Shown here: positions 1-11,815 of the stretch, one piece after another | How the letters are laid out: every line of letters starts with the position of its first letter | Numbering within the stretch: the stretch's first letter is position 1 | NCBI GenBank assembly: GCA_944474755.1 | Contig: OX104111.1 | Coordinates: forward strand, 113,590,545-113,654,544 | Source of the DNA: Limnoperna fortunei | Lineage: Eukaryota; Mollusca; Bivalvia; Mytilida; Modiolidae | Direction: 5' to 3' | Length of the DNA stretch: 64,000 bases | The notes under the pieces: generated by a model | Told to the model about the DNA's origin: nothing | The model's database searches: none | What the model saw: only the letters and a program-made list of their open reading frames with translations | Program-made: the position numbers and the translations under genes

Positions 1-150
1 AATTTTTAAAACAATACTAAAGGGACGTATTCAAGTACGTCTGACATTTATAAAAAGATCATGTTGCATCGTTAATTTTTTAAGAAACAAACAAAAACAA
101 GACATTAAAATTTGTACTTAGATATAAACTTTTCGAATGACAGATTAACA
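1..150 (+). repeat. Module X, 3' end (partial copy)
   Basis: This is the tail of the repeated non-coding module X, truncated by the window edge. The stretch beginning ACAATACTAAAGGGACGTAT and ending AATGACAGATTAACAC recurs at about 1,318-1,460 and 14,850-15,000, and its beginning recurs near 63,950. It has no convincing open frame. It runs directly into a minisatellite block. Confidence 0.7.
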
Positions 151-164
151 CACCCGCATGGTAT

Positions 165-430
165 CCTTTCTTTAAAGCCGCTATATATCGTTCTCGTTTA
201 AAAGGTTGACATTCGTCTGCTATACTCGCTTTATATTGTTCTTGTAGGCCGAATTTTTATTGTTTTTGTATGCCTAAGTTATATCATTCTTGCAAACCAG
301 CTTTAAATTGTTTGCTTGATATTTTTTTGTTTTTGCCCACCTTTTATCGTTCGTGTATATCTATAAATTTTCGCCATATTTCTTTGGCTTATACACGCTT
401 TTTATCGTTCGAGCATACCCCATTTTATCG
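165..430 (+). repeat. 24-bp minisatellite block M1
   Basis: About ten degenerate units of the 24-bp minisatellite whose core is TCGTTCGTGTATACCCGC. The unit is visible as repeated 'CGTTC..GTATA' and 'CCGCTTTATAT' stretches. The apparent ORF at 353-604 runs out of this block and is a by-product of a 24-bp (8-codon) period without stops. Confidence 0.75.
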
Positions 431-1475
431 TTCGTGAGTACGATAACGACTTTGTACAACAATTATTCTATGATACACGTACAGATATTTCTTATCCGTC
501 TTTGTACTATTTTACTAACCAAAGTTGGTCGAAAGTGGGTTGTCAAGACCTTCACAATGTCAGTCCTTTACTCCAATACTATGTTGAATGCAACTCTTGA
601 ATAATATGTGTACAATTATTATAACGATGATTCCTTATTTTTCATATCTCGATTCAGGTTCTTATGTTCCACTAGCACGTTAAAAAGCGATATGTCCATA
701 GTTATTATTTAATAAATCAAAAAAATGCATACATCAAGATTTGGAATCGCGACTTGATTTTCGACTTGGTTGTTTGGCTGGTTCATGGTAATCCTACGTC
801 CGTCCTCCTCAATAAAAACTGGACGCCAAAATATAGCTAAAGAACTGCTCAAAATGTCTCTTAAAGCACCTTTCAAGCAAATAAGAAATGAATATAGTAT
901 TTCTTTATGAATAACGTCTACAAAGGTCTACAAAGAAAACATGTTAATGAACGGAATAACAATTGTAAATTTTAGAAGTTCAGCAAAATGTATTTGTGAT
1001 AACCTTTTTTGTGGCACTAAATATTTTATGACTAGACCAGTTCTTACCAAATGCATATAGTTGTATAATCAGCCAACAAATATCGTATATGATCATGTAA
1101 GCAATAATCTTTAATAATATTTAAGCATTTTGTCAACTTGTAAATGCGCAAAAAACACCAATGTATGTATTTTTTTGTTGTCAAAACTTAGACTGGTCAT
1201 AATGTGTTGCACTCAAAATAAATACTAGTCTTTGCGATGTTGTCGAGGTACTTGATATAAATAGTAACATTGAACTAAATTAATTTTTTGACACACAAAT
1301 ATATGCTGATATGTGAAACAATACTAAAAAGAAGGATTCAAGTCCGTCTGACCTCTTTCAATAAAAGATCATGTTACATCGTTAAATCTTTAAGAAACAA
1401 ACAAAACAAGATATTTAAATTTGTACTTAGGTATTACTGTTCGAATGACAGATTAACACAGTCATTTAAGCAAAA
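430..1475 (+). repeat. Module X, copy 1
   Basis: Non-coding repeat module that recurs at 14,060-15,190 and 62,880-64,000. Landmarks shared by the three copies are a stretch near 450-560 (ACAATTATTCTATGATACAC, then GTCAAGAC), a SINE piece, ACTAGACCAG/ACTAGACC, and the ACAATACTAAA end near 1,318. It carries no supportable gene. Each copy starts at the end of a minisatellite block. Confidence 0.7.
788..890 (+). mobile_element. SINE 3' fragment
   Basis: Contains the bivalve SINE tail: AATAAAAACTGGACGCC, then ATATAGCTAAAGAACTGCTC and a short AAATAAGAAATG end. The tRNA-like head is missing or decayed. It occupies the same place in module X as the SINEs at 14,517 and 63,318, so it was present before the module duplicated. 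Confidence 0.65.
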
Positions 1476-3140
1476 CACCTGTTTCTTTTCATTCTTTCTA
1501 ACTACAATAATTAGGAATCTTTGCTCTGTCAATGTCTTCCTAAGTTCATGACATACTTTTGAAACAATAGCACTACAATATGTTGTATTTATTTGTTTAA
1601 CACATATTTCATTTCATATTTTGAACACTTCAAATTAGTAGTCTTCGATCTTTTATTTTAAATATTTGCAATCTTTTAAAACAACTCTTGTCCATTCATC
1701 AAACATCCATTGGAACAACAATCAGCAGAATACCATCATGCACACGGAAAACATTCAATAGGATATTCAGCTCTATAGTAATCAGGTTGATTGTAAAAAT
1801 CCGTGAAATGTCGTAACACAACAGACTTAATTTAATCTCTTACTTATCTGTCAAACCGATAACATGCTAGCCCACGTATACATAATAGGGACAAAAATCT
1901 CTTAATGATTGTTTAACTATTCACCGCTGTGTCGTATAACGGTTATTTAAATTAACGTACCTTACTTAAATCAATTTACTTTTGCTGAAAAGTATGAATA
2001 GAAAAACCGATGTTTTTAAATATTTACACCCCTGCTTGATGTTTGTATTTTACACCTTGCTCTGTATAAGATAATGAAGTTTGAACTGCTAAACCACTAC
2101 CTCCAAGCCGGTTATTTCTTAATTCTTAATACAAATAACATAATTTATTTGGAAATGTATTTGTCTGTCCATAAGAAATGTAGCCAGGAACTGACCAACC
2201 AACAAAACCAGAAGTATAAAGATTATTACAAATCATGTTTTTAAAAAAGTATACAACAAGCATACTGTAAATGCGCAAACCTTTTATTATATCTTGTTCA
2301 GAATATTGCAACTTCTGGATATGTTTATATTATATTTGAAAGTAAATGGCAGCTTGAAACTGATTGCTAATAATACAAGGATATTAAGCTGCTTTCCCGG
2401 CCTTAAATTATCTTTAGAATACTTTTGTTGTTCTGGTTTTGTCATATATAACTAGAGCAATTGAGCAATCAGATGGATAAGAACACGTAAACAATTTGTC
2501 AAAGAGATTATTTCAATGTAGATCAATACTGTTAGGTTTGTTCTAGACACACTTATCTCAGGACGTTTACTAAAATATTATGCAGAACTAAACAACATGA
2601 TTGTCACTGGGCAAATCAAATTAATAGATACGTTACTATTTTTTAAATAAAAATAGAAAGTAGAATAATTTAATATTATGAGGAAAAGGCAAGCAAAAAG
2701 ATATATAGGATCTAACACTGGTAGGAGTGCAAGACGGGAAAATCTAAGACACCCAAGTGAAAAAATTTCTGGTCTCCAAGAAGGCTCTGCCGAGTTGGAG
2801 ACCAAAGGAAATCTTTCTCGCGGGTGTCTGAGATTTTTCCGTCTTGCCCAACAACCGGTGTTTGATTCTATTTGTCACTAATTCGCTAAAAACTCCGGTT
2901 CTGTTCTATTGCAAGATGGCAACAAATAGAGTTATCTACCCTGAACGTAATCTGCCGTGTACACATGTTGCGTCACCGTTTTTCTTTTGATGTTTACTGC
3001 TATCACATTGTGGCATCAATTGGGTAATGGAAGCTCAGATATGTTGTTTTCATGCTAATATTTAAAAAGGCATAGTAAACCAACACAACTAAAGCAAATA
3101 TTTTAAATTTTTTATTGCTGAAACGACAGTTGACGTCACA
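1476..3140. other. Intergenic spacer, partly related to module W
   Basis: AT-rich sequence with no supportable gene. About 2,440-2,690 resembles module W at 8,640-8,790 and 56,170-56,420 (shared GTAGATCAATACT and TAGACACACTTATCTCAGG), so it is a fragment of W. It also holds the long inverted repeat at 2,705-2,872. Otherwise I see nothing in it. Confidence 0.5.
2705..2872. repeat. Long inverted repeat (foldback)
   Basis: The left arm AGGATCTAACACTGGT...GCAAGACGGGAAAATCT...GGTCTCCAA is matched in inverse by TTGGAGACC...AGATTTTTCCGTCTTGC...ACCGGTGTTTGATTCT. The arms are about 75 bp with a loop of about 10 bp around GAAGGCTCTGCCGAG. This is MITE-like structure without coding capacity. The two apparent small ORFs here are the two strands of one hairpin. 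Confidence 0.75.
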
Positions 3141-3960
3141 ATACATTTTTACCGCTCTATATCGTTCTCATATAAATGCAATATATCGATTTTGTATACC
3201 TCTTTTTATCGTTTGTGTATACACTTTTTATATAGATCTTGTGTACCCGCTTATATCGATCTTGTATACACGCTTATAATGTTTACGTATACAGGCTTTA
3301 TATCGGTTTTATTTTCCCGATCGATAACCTGTGCCTAATCCAGCTTTATGTCGTTGGTGTATGCCTCCTTTATAGCGTTTGAGTTCAGCCGTTATATTTA
3401 TGTATTTTATAAACGCTTTTTATCATTCATATATACGATTGTTATATAGTTCTACCATACCCGTTTAACATCGTTCTTGTATACCCGCTTTATCAGTTCT
3501 TTTATGCCCAATTTATATCGTTCATTTATACACGATTTTTGTCGTTCGTGTATACTGGGTTAACATCGTCCGATGTGCGCGTTCTTATTTTCGTTGATAC
3601 AATATCGTACGTGTATATCCGATTTCTTTTATATCAGCTTGATATCGTTTCCTCGTGCAAGCTTTATATCGCTGTATACTCGCTTCATACTGTTCGTGTA
3701 AGCCGCTTTATATCGTAAGCGTCTACACTTTTTATATCGTTCGTGTATATTTATTCAATATTGTTCGTTTACACCAACTTTATACCGTTTTTACCCGCTG
3801 TATATCGTTCGTGTATACCCGCCTTATATCGCTTTTGTATTCTCGCATTGTATCGCTCGTTTATACCCGCTTTCTATCTTTCGTAACAATCCGCTAAAAT
3901 AGTTGTGTGCACCCAATTTATATAGTTCTTCTGAACACGCTTTGTATCCTTTGTATATAA
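3140..3960 (+). repeat. 24-bp minisatellite block M2
   Basis: Tandem degenerate 24-bp units (core TCGTTCGTGTATACCCGC). The last 130 bp (CGCTTTTGTATTCTCGCAT onward) match the start of blocks at 43,010 and 44,640, so M2 and module Y form a linked unit. Confidence 0.8.
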
Positions 3961-4434
3961 TATCTTATATTATTATTTGATAATTTGGCTGTATTTTAAT
4001 TTGTCCAAAGTTTACCACGTGATATGATATTTTGTATTTTGCGGATTGACTGATTTATTGCGGACTGACCTTTCGGATTGCACGGTTACTAAAAATAGAA
4101 CAAAAAATTCAAAAAATCGTGTGACGTTTCGCAATCAGCCAATCATATTTTACATCTGGCTGTCAATCGTATTCTAGAACACAACAACAAACAACGAACA
4201 GTGTTGAGCACAAAAGGTTTGCATCCTTAAATAATAGACTTTAATTTTTTTATTTTTTTATGTAACGAATTAAAATTTTCAATTACTAATACAAAAAATA
4301 CAGCCTTTCTCTTAGTCAATAAAAGTTACACATATTGACCTCGAGTTATATATCGACCTCGGACTACGTCCTCGGTCTATATACATCTCTCAGTCTATAT
4401 AAACTTGTAGTTCGCGAAATAAAAAAAAAATATA
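3960..4434. other. Insertion at the M2/Y junction, no gene
   Basis: This segment is absent from the equivalent junctions at 43,140 and 44,780, where minisatellite runs directly into Y. It holds short iterations of GCGGATTGACTG/GCGGACTGACC, a TTGCACGG motif also seen at 7,636-7,672, and a small inverted segment around 4,340-4,400 (GACCTCGG...CCTCGGTC) that resembles the foldback at 7,991. It is probably one or two decayed MITEs. Confidence 0.45.
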
Positions 4435-5345
4435 TAAAATGAAAAATGAGGGCATCGCTTACATATTTCGGTATTCACATACAGTGCTAGGCTCTACATT
4501 TTCCAATACGTCATTTTCAAGATATGATCGCTCTCGCGGGGTAACAATTGTAACGCTGTTAACGGGATTTTATGGAAATTTACGATACTTTGATTGGAAA
4601 GCGGCGACATTAAAATGAAATGGGACAGCTTAAGAAAGACGATGCAAAACGAAACGTTTTTGTTGTTGTTGCGTGGAGCAAAGCCCGCACTTAACATAAA
4701 TTTATGAAATGGGTTGTGTTTTGTGGTTTATTTGTTGTTTGTAAACACAATTTTAAAAGATGGTGCGATGAGTAAAGTTCCATAAATAAAATAAAGCGAT
4801 ACCATTTATCACATGATTGTGTACATCTAACTACCTATCTTGAACCCTTCCTATTCAAAGGAATATGAAGTAATTTAGATTAAATCGATTTTGGTTTCTA
4901 ACCGTAAACATAATTAATAAACATCTCATTTTATTAAAACTAATCTAAGTCAACGGTTCATTGTAAATTCGTCGTACATTCCCTGTGGCAAAGATTATTT
5001 GTTTAGCAATCAATTTGATGATATAATTAGTGGTTTTAAATGATGGAAATGAGTATAAAAGGTGTTAAAAAATAGAATGCTTTACTGGTCGTTATTTCAA
5101 TTTATAAAGTTACTTAAATATGTGTTTATGCATCAACACTTTATAACGAAAAGCACAAGGGGACGTACGTTCATTACTGGCTGAATTACGCAATTAAATA
5201 AATAACAACGATGCTTTTTATCAATATTATTTCTGTTTAGTGTCATAAACACATTAAAGTTGTTCATTTTACAAAATTGACATATCCATCGAAAACATAT
5301 CAATATAACTATGCATCTTGAATATCAGTAGTCATTAGCCATGTA
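4435..5345 (+). repeat. Module Y, copy 1
   Basis: Non-coding module repeated at 43,260-43,755 and 44,895-45,880. Landmarks are GGGCATCGCTTACATAT, AATACGTCATTTTCAAGATA, AAATGAAATGGGACAGCTTA and a GTTGTTGTTGCGTGGAGC segment. No frame is conserved among the three copies; small indels and base changes occur without regard to codons. Confidence 0.75.
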
Positions 5346-6160
5346 AATAACCGAACCGCACTATATCGTTCGGATATTTCTGCTGTATATCGTTTTGTAT
5401 ATCCACTTCATATCGTTCATGTACCCTCTGTATCTCGTTCATGTATATACCCGATTTCGTGCTTTCCGGATCAATATCGCTTGCTTTTAGCGGCTTATTT
5501 TCTTTCGGGTTTACTTACTTTATTCGGTTCGTGTTAAACCGCTCTGTTTATTTAATGTGTAACCTCTTTATATAGTTTGTATATACCAGTTCTATAAAAT
5601 TGTTGCATAGCCGCCTTTTGAGTGTTTGTGTAGATCTGATTGTTATCGTTGTTCTATGCATGCATTCGTACGGTACTGTCTTAACGCTGGATATCGTACG
5701 TGTATGTATATCCATCAGTATTGACACGTTATACAGTTTTTTGATACCCTCTTATTATCCTTTCTTTATAGCTGCTATATATCGTTCTCGTATACAAGCT
5801 TTATATCCGTCTGATATACCCGCTTTATATTGTTCTTGTTGGCCGAATTTGTTGTTCGTGTATGCCCAAGTTATTTTTTTTTTTGAAAACCATCTTTAAA
5901 TCTTTCGTGTATATCCGCTTGATATTGTTCGCTTATAAACACTTGATATATTTTTTTCGTACCTGCTCTATGTCATTCCTTTATACCCGCGTTATAATGA
6001 TCGTGTATACCTGCCGTATAGCGTGAATAAATCCTTTATAGTGTTTGTGTTTAACCGTTATATTTATTTATTGTGTAACATCTTTATTTCGTTTTTATAT
6101 ACATGCGTTATATCGTTCTAGCATACCCCCTTAACATCGTTCTTGTATATAGCATATAAA
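5345..6160 (+). repeat. 24-bp minisatellite block M3
   Basis: Degenerate 24-bp units. The order of unit variants (CGGATATTTCTGCTGTATA, then CTCGTTCATGTATA, then GATTTCGTGC and others) is the same as in block M10 at 45,880-46,860. The blocks therefore duplicated as whole arrays rather than amplifying independently. Confidence 0.8.
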
Positions 6161-7320
6161 ACTGAACTTGAGATCTCATTTGAGCATCAGTAGTGTTGCA
6201 TGCAGAACCGACAGCTGACTACACAATACAATTTTGCAGGTATAGGAGCGTGAAATTCTTATCTCACCCATGGATACAAATAGTCACCACACTGTCGCAT
6301 TAGTGAGAATAAATTAACTTTAAACAGTGATGATCACTATCATAATCAGCTTTCACATTCAGGGCTATCTACATGTATATTTAACAGTGATGATCACTAT
6401 CATAATCAGCTTTCACATTCAGGGCTATCTACATGCATATTTAAGGTAGCATTTTCATTTATCAACTCTTGTATCATTCCCATATGTCAAGCATATCTTT
6501 TTTTTAAAATAATGTTAATTGATAAGCAATCTTAATTTTATTCACCATCTATACTGAACTTATTAGCTAAATTATACGTTTGTATTAATGCGATTTTTAT
6601 TATAATATGACATGCGAATTGTAGACTAAAATCTCGCTGTCCGCAAAAAAAAGATTAAAGTGTAATATCAGGTACACTGCAGATATGATGCACGTCGACA
6701 TACAAAACAGGTATATTGCTTTCACTGTTAGGTCACTAAGCAACATTTAAACCATGCGTGATCAAAATCGTTTGTAGAATGAGGTATAAAAATGATGTAC
6801 TAAGTATAGGGTCAGCCACGACAAACTCTAATGTAACCTCTAAATTAATTTTGCTTATAATGATTATGTCGCTAAATTCAACGGCTATTTTGGACACATT
6901 ATTGGTTAGTACTTAATGTGAAGTTTGTAATATAATTAGTCACACCTTAATTTGTAGATGTATATAATTTAAATTACAGGCACACGCGATGTATTTCGTG
7001 TTAAATGCTGAACTAATAGATGGTATCGGTTCAACGTATGGTCACCTTATAATATATGAATAGATAGTACCGTGCGAACTTAAGGTCACCTCGTAACGTT
7101 AATTTAGACTATATTGACAAAGAAGTCAATGTGAAGTCAGGAGTGTAATTTGTAACGCCCTAATTAGGATTTGTATAGAATGTTCGTGACATCAACAAAA
7201 GCACGCTTTAAATATAATCAAAGGAATTGATGGGTGGAATAACGGTAAACGTTTGTCAATCATTCAATGTGAAGGGAAAACGTACTCAACGCAAGTAAAG
7301 TATATAATATCATAACAAAA
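6160..7320 (+). repeat. Module Z, copy 1
   Basis: Non-coding module with a close second copy at 46,860-47,900. Shared landmarks include GATGATCACTATCATA, GGTCACTAAGCAACATTTAAA, and the long nearly unchanged stretch near 7,015-7,110 (TAATAGATGGTATCGGTTCA ... GGTCACCTCGTAACGTTAAT), matched at about 47,611-47,700. No supportable gene. It ends in the (TATAA)n array. Confidence 0.8.
6323..6442 (+). repeat. 60-bp tandem duplication (two copies)
   Basis: Two head-to-tail copies of a 60-bp segment beginning near AACAGTGATGATCACT and ending TCTACATG(T/C)ATATT, with period exactly 60. The paralogous module Z at 46,860 has a single copy, so this duplication happened after the modules separated. Confidence 0.9.
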
Positions 7321-7325
7321 TATAA

Positions 7326-7537
7326 AATAGAATAAAATAATATAATATAATATAATATAATATAATATAATATAATATAATATAATATAATATAATATAA
7401 TATAATATAATATAATATAATATAATATAATATAATATAATATAATATAATATAATATAATATAATATAATATAATATAATATAATATAATATAATATAA
7501 TATAATATTATATTATATTATATTATATTATATTATT
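7326..7537 (+). repeat. (TATAA)n array switching to (TTATA)n
   Basis: Almost perfect pentanucleotide array of about 170 bp, followed by about 35 bp of the reverse-complement phase (TATTATATTATATTA). The sequence can fold on itself and marks the Z/W boundary. The equivalent array in the second half of the window is where the Ngaro element sits. Confidence 0.95.
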
Positions 7538-7990
7538 AATTGATATTTTTCTGATAAATTTGATTAGTGTAAAGCCTGTCACATGACATGCTGTATTTGG
7601 TAAGGTTCTTTGAAACGGCTGATAGGAAAGTGATGTTGCACGGTTATATTTAGAAAACATGATATTGCACGGCTATTTTTAAATAATTGGAATTCCCCTT
7701 TAAACAGCCAATCAGAATGACTTCTGTCTGTTTCCGGTTTGAAAGTTAGGAAAGTATGTACATTGTGAAAAATTGCAAATATTTCAATATGTTGCATGTA
7801 TTTTTGTATTTATAAATCTTTTAAATTGAAAGTTTTCATAATTTCAGATGATATTGAAATGAAATGTGATATTTTCGTACATGTGACAAAACCCACCAAA
7901 ACAGTAAACTAATCAAAAGAACATTGAACTAAATTCCTTTAAAATACTAGTATATACAGATGTGCATAAAAATATCAATTAATAATATAC
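7538..7990. other. Spacer with MITE-like remnants
   Basis: No gene. It contains repeated TTGCACGG motifs about 36 bp apart (near 7,636 and 7,672) and AAACAGCCAATCAGAATGA. I recall such segments in common small bivalve elements, but I cannot define ends here. Confidence 0.4.
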
Positions 7991-8126
7991 CAATTGTAGC
8001 CTTTAACTACGGTCGATATGAAAAATATCGACATGAGATAACATATCGACCTCCAACTTCGTTGTCGGTCGATATGTTCTCATGTCGATATTTTTTCATA
8101 TCGACCTAATTTAAAGGCTATAATTG
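7991..8126. repeat. Long inverted repeat (foldback MITE-like)
   Basis: The left arm CAATTGTAGCCTTTAA...GGTCGATATG..AATATCGACATGAGATAACATATCGACC pairs with the right arm up to TTTAAAGGCTATAATTG. Arms are about 60 bp and the loop is short (CTCCAACTTCGTTGTC). It lies immediately before the (TTATA)n array. Confidence 0.85.
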
Positions 8127-8268
8127 TATAATATTATATTATATTATATTATATTATATTATATTATATTATATTATATTATATTATATTATATTATATT
8201 ATATTATATTATATTATATTATATTATATTATATTATATTATATTATATTATATTATATTATATTATA
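8127..8268 (+). repeat. (TTATA)n array
   Basis: About 140 bp of nearly perfect TTATA pentamers, the reverse-complement phase of the array at 7,326. The two arrays therefore face each other across about 600 bp. Confidence 0.95.
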
Positions 8269-8396
8269 CGGTTATTGGATGAATATTGGTAAAAATATTG
8301 TCCCTCGCAAGATGCTATATTGCACTAGCAATCTTGTGCAGTATAACATCTTGCGAGGGACAATATTTCCCAATATTCATGTAATTAACCTTTTAT
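8269..8396. repeat. Palindromic hairpin at Z/W boundary, copy 1
   Basis: The inverted arms carry ATATTGTCCCTCGCAAGATG and its complement CATCTTGCGAGGGACAATAT. The outer sequence GGTTATTG..TGAATATTGG pairs with CCAATATTCATG..ATTAACC. A second copy at 55,788-55,925 has the same arms. No coding capacity. Confidence 0.85.
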
Positions 8397-10615
8397 TATA
8401 TAGTAGTAATTTTTGGAGTGTTTTTAAGTCATTATTCATTATCTTTACCATAAGGTAATATTTGACTAGGTAAAATTTTATCATATTTTCACATCAACAA
8501 TATTTTGTTTGCAGTCGATTTTGTCTTTTGTTGGTCTATGAATTCTTTAACTTTACTTTCGTCGACAATCGAATTATCTTTCATATGTTCACGTTCAAGC
8601 GGTTGTGCTTATTCCTCGCCCCTAGATAGCTGATTGTGTTCTGTCTAATATATCTAGTTTATACTATTGTGCAATAGAATGGATGAGAACCGAAGTAAAC
8701 AATTTGAAAAAAAGATTATTTTGATGTAGATCAATACTGCTAGGTCTGTACTAGACATACTTACTTCAGGGTATTTACGATGTTGCTAACTCAGTTGACT
8801 CGATACTTCGGTTATATCGATACAATGTTTCAGTTCTGGCATTGGTTCCATCTCTACAAAGTAATTCTTCCTATGATGTGTTGACAAGTTATAACATATG
8901 ATGCACATTTTACTGAGGGAATTTGTTTTGATTAGTTTTACGACATGGGATAAAATATTATTTGCACTTGCGCTTCGGTAATTCCAAACTCTACGCGTAC
9001 GTCGTTAAGAAATCTGGTTGCCAGTTGCAGTTTATTTTATTTTAAATATTGTGTAGTAATGCACTTATTTATTTTTGACACACTTGCTAAAATGCATTTC
9101 TCCTTCCATTGTTTTATTAGAAAGACATTACTATCGTTTTATATTGTTTCAATTTAAATAGAATTTAATTGCTTCAGACTCGCATAAAAAGTCCTGGGAG
9201 CATAATAAACTATATATGTACAACGTACGTGTAGATTGAACTTAAACCACTCTTGTCGTGAAAGTATTATATTTTACAAAGCCACAAAATGTAATTTTTT
9301 AAATGCGAAAAACACTGTTTTATGGTTAATAAGAATGAGTGCTTTGAAAAATTTCTAAAATGTACAGCATGTAGGGACTCCTTACGGTACTCTATACTCC
9401 ATAGCGGGATAAAAGTATTGACTTAATAGAATATGGATTAATATACATAGGTTTATTCTGAGTACGTTTATTTTGCTCGCAAAAAGCCACACTCTATATA
9501 TTTGTGTTCGTACGTATGATTAAATTTGTTAGAACGACAACAAATGGGGGCGCTAAGATACTGCTGTCAACACTGAAGAGATTATCAAGTCGGAATTCGG
9601 CAATGTGTGGTCGGGTATATTTTAACAAGGATTGAAATTGGGCATTCCGATGGTAAGGTTTTCTCAGCAGATTTATTCCTACACCATTAAGCTGCAGAAG
9701 TCTCTGTACTAAGAATATCGTGTAAATTATCATCCTTTACAATCACAAGACAAACCATACTAAGTTACCAGGACCATTTACAGTTGGTATGTGATCGTTT
9801 AAATAATTGACATAGAAACACGCGGCACAAGCATTGCAATTCTCGGTAAGTCGTTGTACTAGGACTATAAAATATTTTATGTCAGTGATTTATTTAGCAA
9901 TTTTGTTCCGTTTTACCAATTCATGAGAAGGAATAACAAAACATCTTCAGAGAACAAGTTTCATGAGAACGCTATTATCACAATAGTGATGTTGGTAGAT
10001 ATTATTTTGCTTACAACATGCCATGATTACATACTATTATCAGTGTTCTTGTAATATTGATCTATGAAATTGATGAATTGCTTTCGTAAATATAAAGATG
10101 ATAAAATGAACTGATTGTACTACTGTTGTCCAATCGCACCAATTAAAGTTTGTCCTTGCTAGTTTCATCTTGTTTAGTTTACTAGCAAATTTTACAACAT
10201 AGTGTATTGGATCTAGTTAACATTGATGAAATATGCATAGTTATATTTGAACATGCAAGTTTAATGTACGACGTCTTGTAACAAAATGTAATTCCACGAC
10301 AGTATCCTATCAGCAAAAATACATACAAGTTAATACTACTTTAAGTCACAAAGAGAGAATAATGTTATATAATCATCAACCAGAATCTTGAGCGGCATTT
10401 ACTACCCTAATATGTGTTTCATAAGAAAGTAATAGCATCCCAAGGAAGCCCAACAATGCAGAAGGAAAACCAGCAATCCTTGTTCAATAAATGTTGTTCC
10501 AAGCACTCCTTGCCGAAAGATAGTCGCGATCATCATTTTTCCATCTATATCATGGCGCCAAGATTTTTTGGAGGAGCACCGCAGAAAACAAACAACGGTC
10601 TTTATTATACTTAAA
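8397..10615 (+). repeat. Module W, copy 1
   Basis: Non-coding module repeated at 55,926-58,740. Landmarks are TAGTAATTTTTGGAGTG, GTCGATTTTGTCTTTTGTTGG, GTAGATCAATACTGCTAGG, ACTTGCGCTT and ATAATCATCAACCAGAATCTT. The end (10,436-10,600) contains two SINE-derived scraps: a CCAGCAATCCTTGTTCAATA piece, and a CATGGCGCCAAG piece on the minus strand. No gene. Confidence 0.75.
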
Positions 10616-11215
10616 TTATATCATCTATGATGCTAATAGCGTTCTTGTTTAACTGCTGTATTTAATTTTTGTATGAACGCTTTATATCGTTGATATTTTT
10701 CGGCGTTATATATTTTAGTACACCCGCTTTATATAGTTCTTGAATACCCGCTTTATAAGGTTTGTGTCTGCCCGCTTTTTATCATTCGGGCATACCACTT
10801 ATATGCTCTCTTTCTTACATATTGTTCCTTTATAACCGCTTTGTACTTATCCAGTATAAAGCGGGTATATGATACTTGTATACCATCTTTATATTTTTCG
10901 TTTATGTCCAATTTATGTTGCTTTTTGTGTATTAGCTTTATATCGTTCGTGTCTATTCATTTAAAACCGTTTATATCTACATTTTTTTCGTTCGTTTGAC
11001 TTCTTAAGCGTATACCCTCTTTATATCTTTCTTCTAAATCCACTGTATATTGTTTTATGTATACCAGTTTGACGTCGTTTGTTACAATTCACTGCAACAT
11101 ATTTGTCTCCAAGCTTTATCTCGCTCGTGTACATCCACTTTATATCATTCCTTTATACCCGCTTTATATCTGTCTTATGTACCATCTCGGATATTTCTGC
11201 TGTATATCAATTTAT
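10615..11215 (+). repeat. 24-bp minisatellite block M4
   Basis: Degenerate 24-bp units. The run of variants (GCTGTATTTAATTTTTG; TTCTTACATATTGTTCCTT; CAGTATAAAGCGGGTATA) is matched at 15,840-16,090 and 60,775-61,015. One unit, near 10,855-10,870, is inverted (AAAGCGGGTATA). Confidence 0.8.
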
Positions 11216-11815
11216 AATCTGCTGAAGTAATGTATCTAGTGAATACCTACTATTTGATTGGTTAATCAAGACGGGGATATTATACCGTAATTTGTTTTTC
11301 ACATAATATAAAAATTAAACATAATATAAAAATATCAAATTACATGCATTTTACGGAATCTTTCATCCCCCGTCTGCGATTTGTCTTGAAATTAACAATG
11401 GCGATAACCTTAAATTGAAGTCTTTTAAAATGGCAAACAAAAGCATTTGCATCGGACTTCGAAAGTGAAATTTATCATTAAAAATATGGCTAGGAATAAT
11501 AGTCAAAATTATCCAAGGTTATATAATTTTAAGCCATTAAGAGTTTCGTGCTTAAATCTGTTGAATTGTAGGTTCTCCGATAGTGGTGGTCCCAACTAAA
11601 TTTTTTCTTCAAGCATGAAAATGTCTAATCTTATTATATACTCTAGAATATTAGTACAATAAGACTTCAACAGAATATAACTGTTATTCGGGTTTCACCG
11701 GGGATACGGTTTTATATTCCCTGTCCGTATTCTACATTCCCTTCTCCTATAAAACACAGACAAGGGAACATGAACCCGTATCCCCTGTGAAGATCCCGAA
11801 TAACATATAGTATAT
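11216..11815. other. Spacer with a foldback, interrupting the minisatellite
   Basis: About 600 bp of non-minisatellite sequence between blocks M4 and M5. It includes the inverted repeat at 11,683-11,804. I see no gene. The spacer is not found at the corresponding place in the other arrays, which suggests an insertion. Confidence 0.5.
11683..11804. repeat. Inverted repeat (foldback)
   Basis: The outer arm GTTATTCGGGTTTCACCGGGG...CGG pairs with CCGTATCCCCTGTGAAGATC..CGAATAAC. The inner part also pairs (TTCCCTGTC with GACAAGGGAA). About 50-bp imperfect arms. MITE-like. Confidence 0.8.

Noticed and set aside
4494..4697. 67-codon minus-strand ORF in module Y
   Set aside because: The other two Y copies (43,260 and 44,895) carry indels out of frame in the same stretch, so there is no coding constraint.
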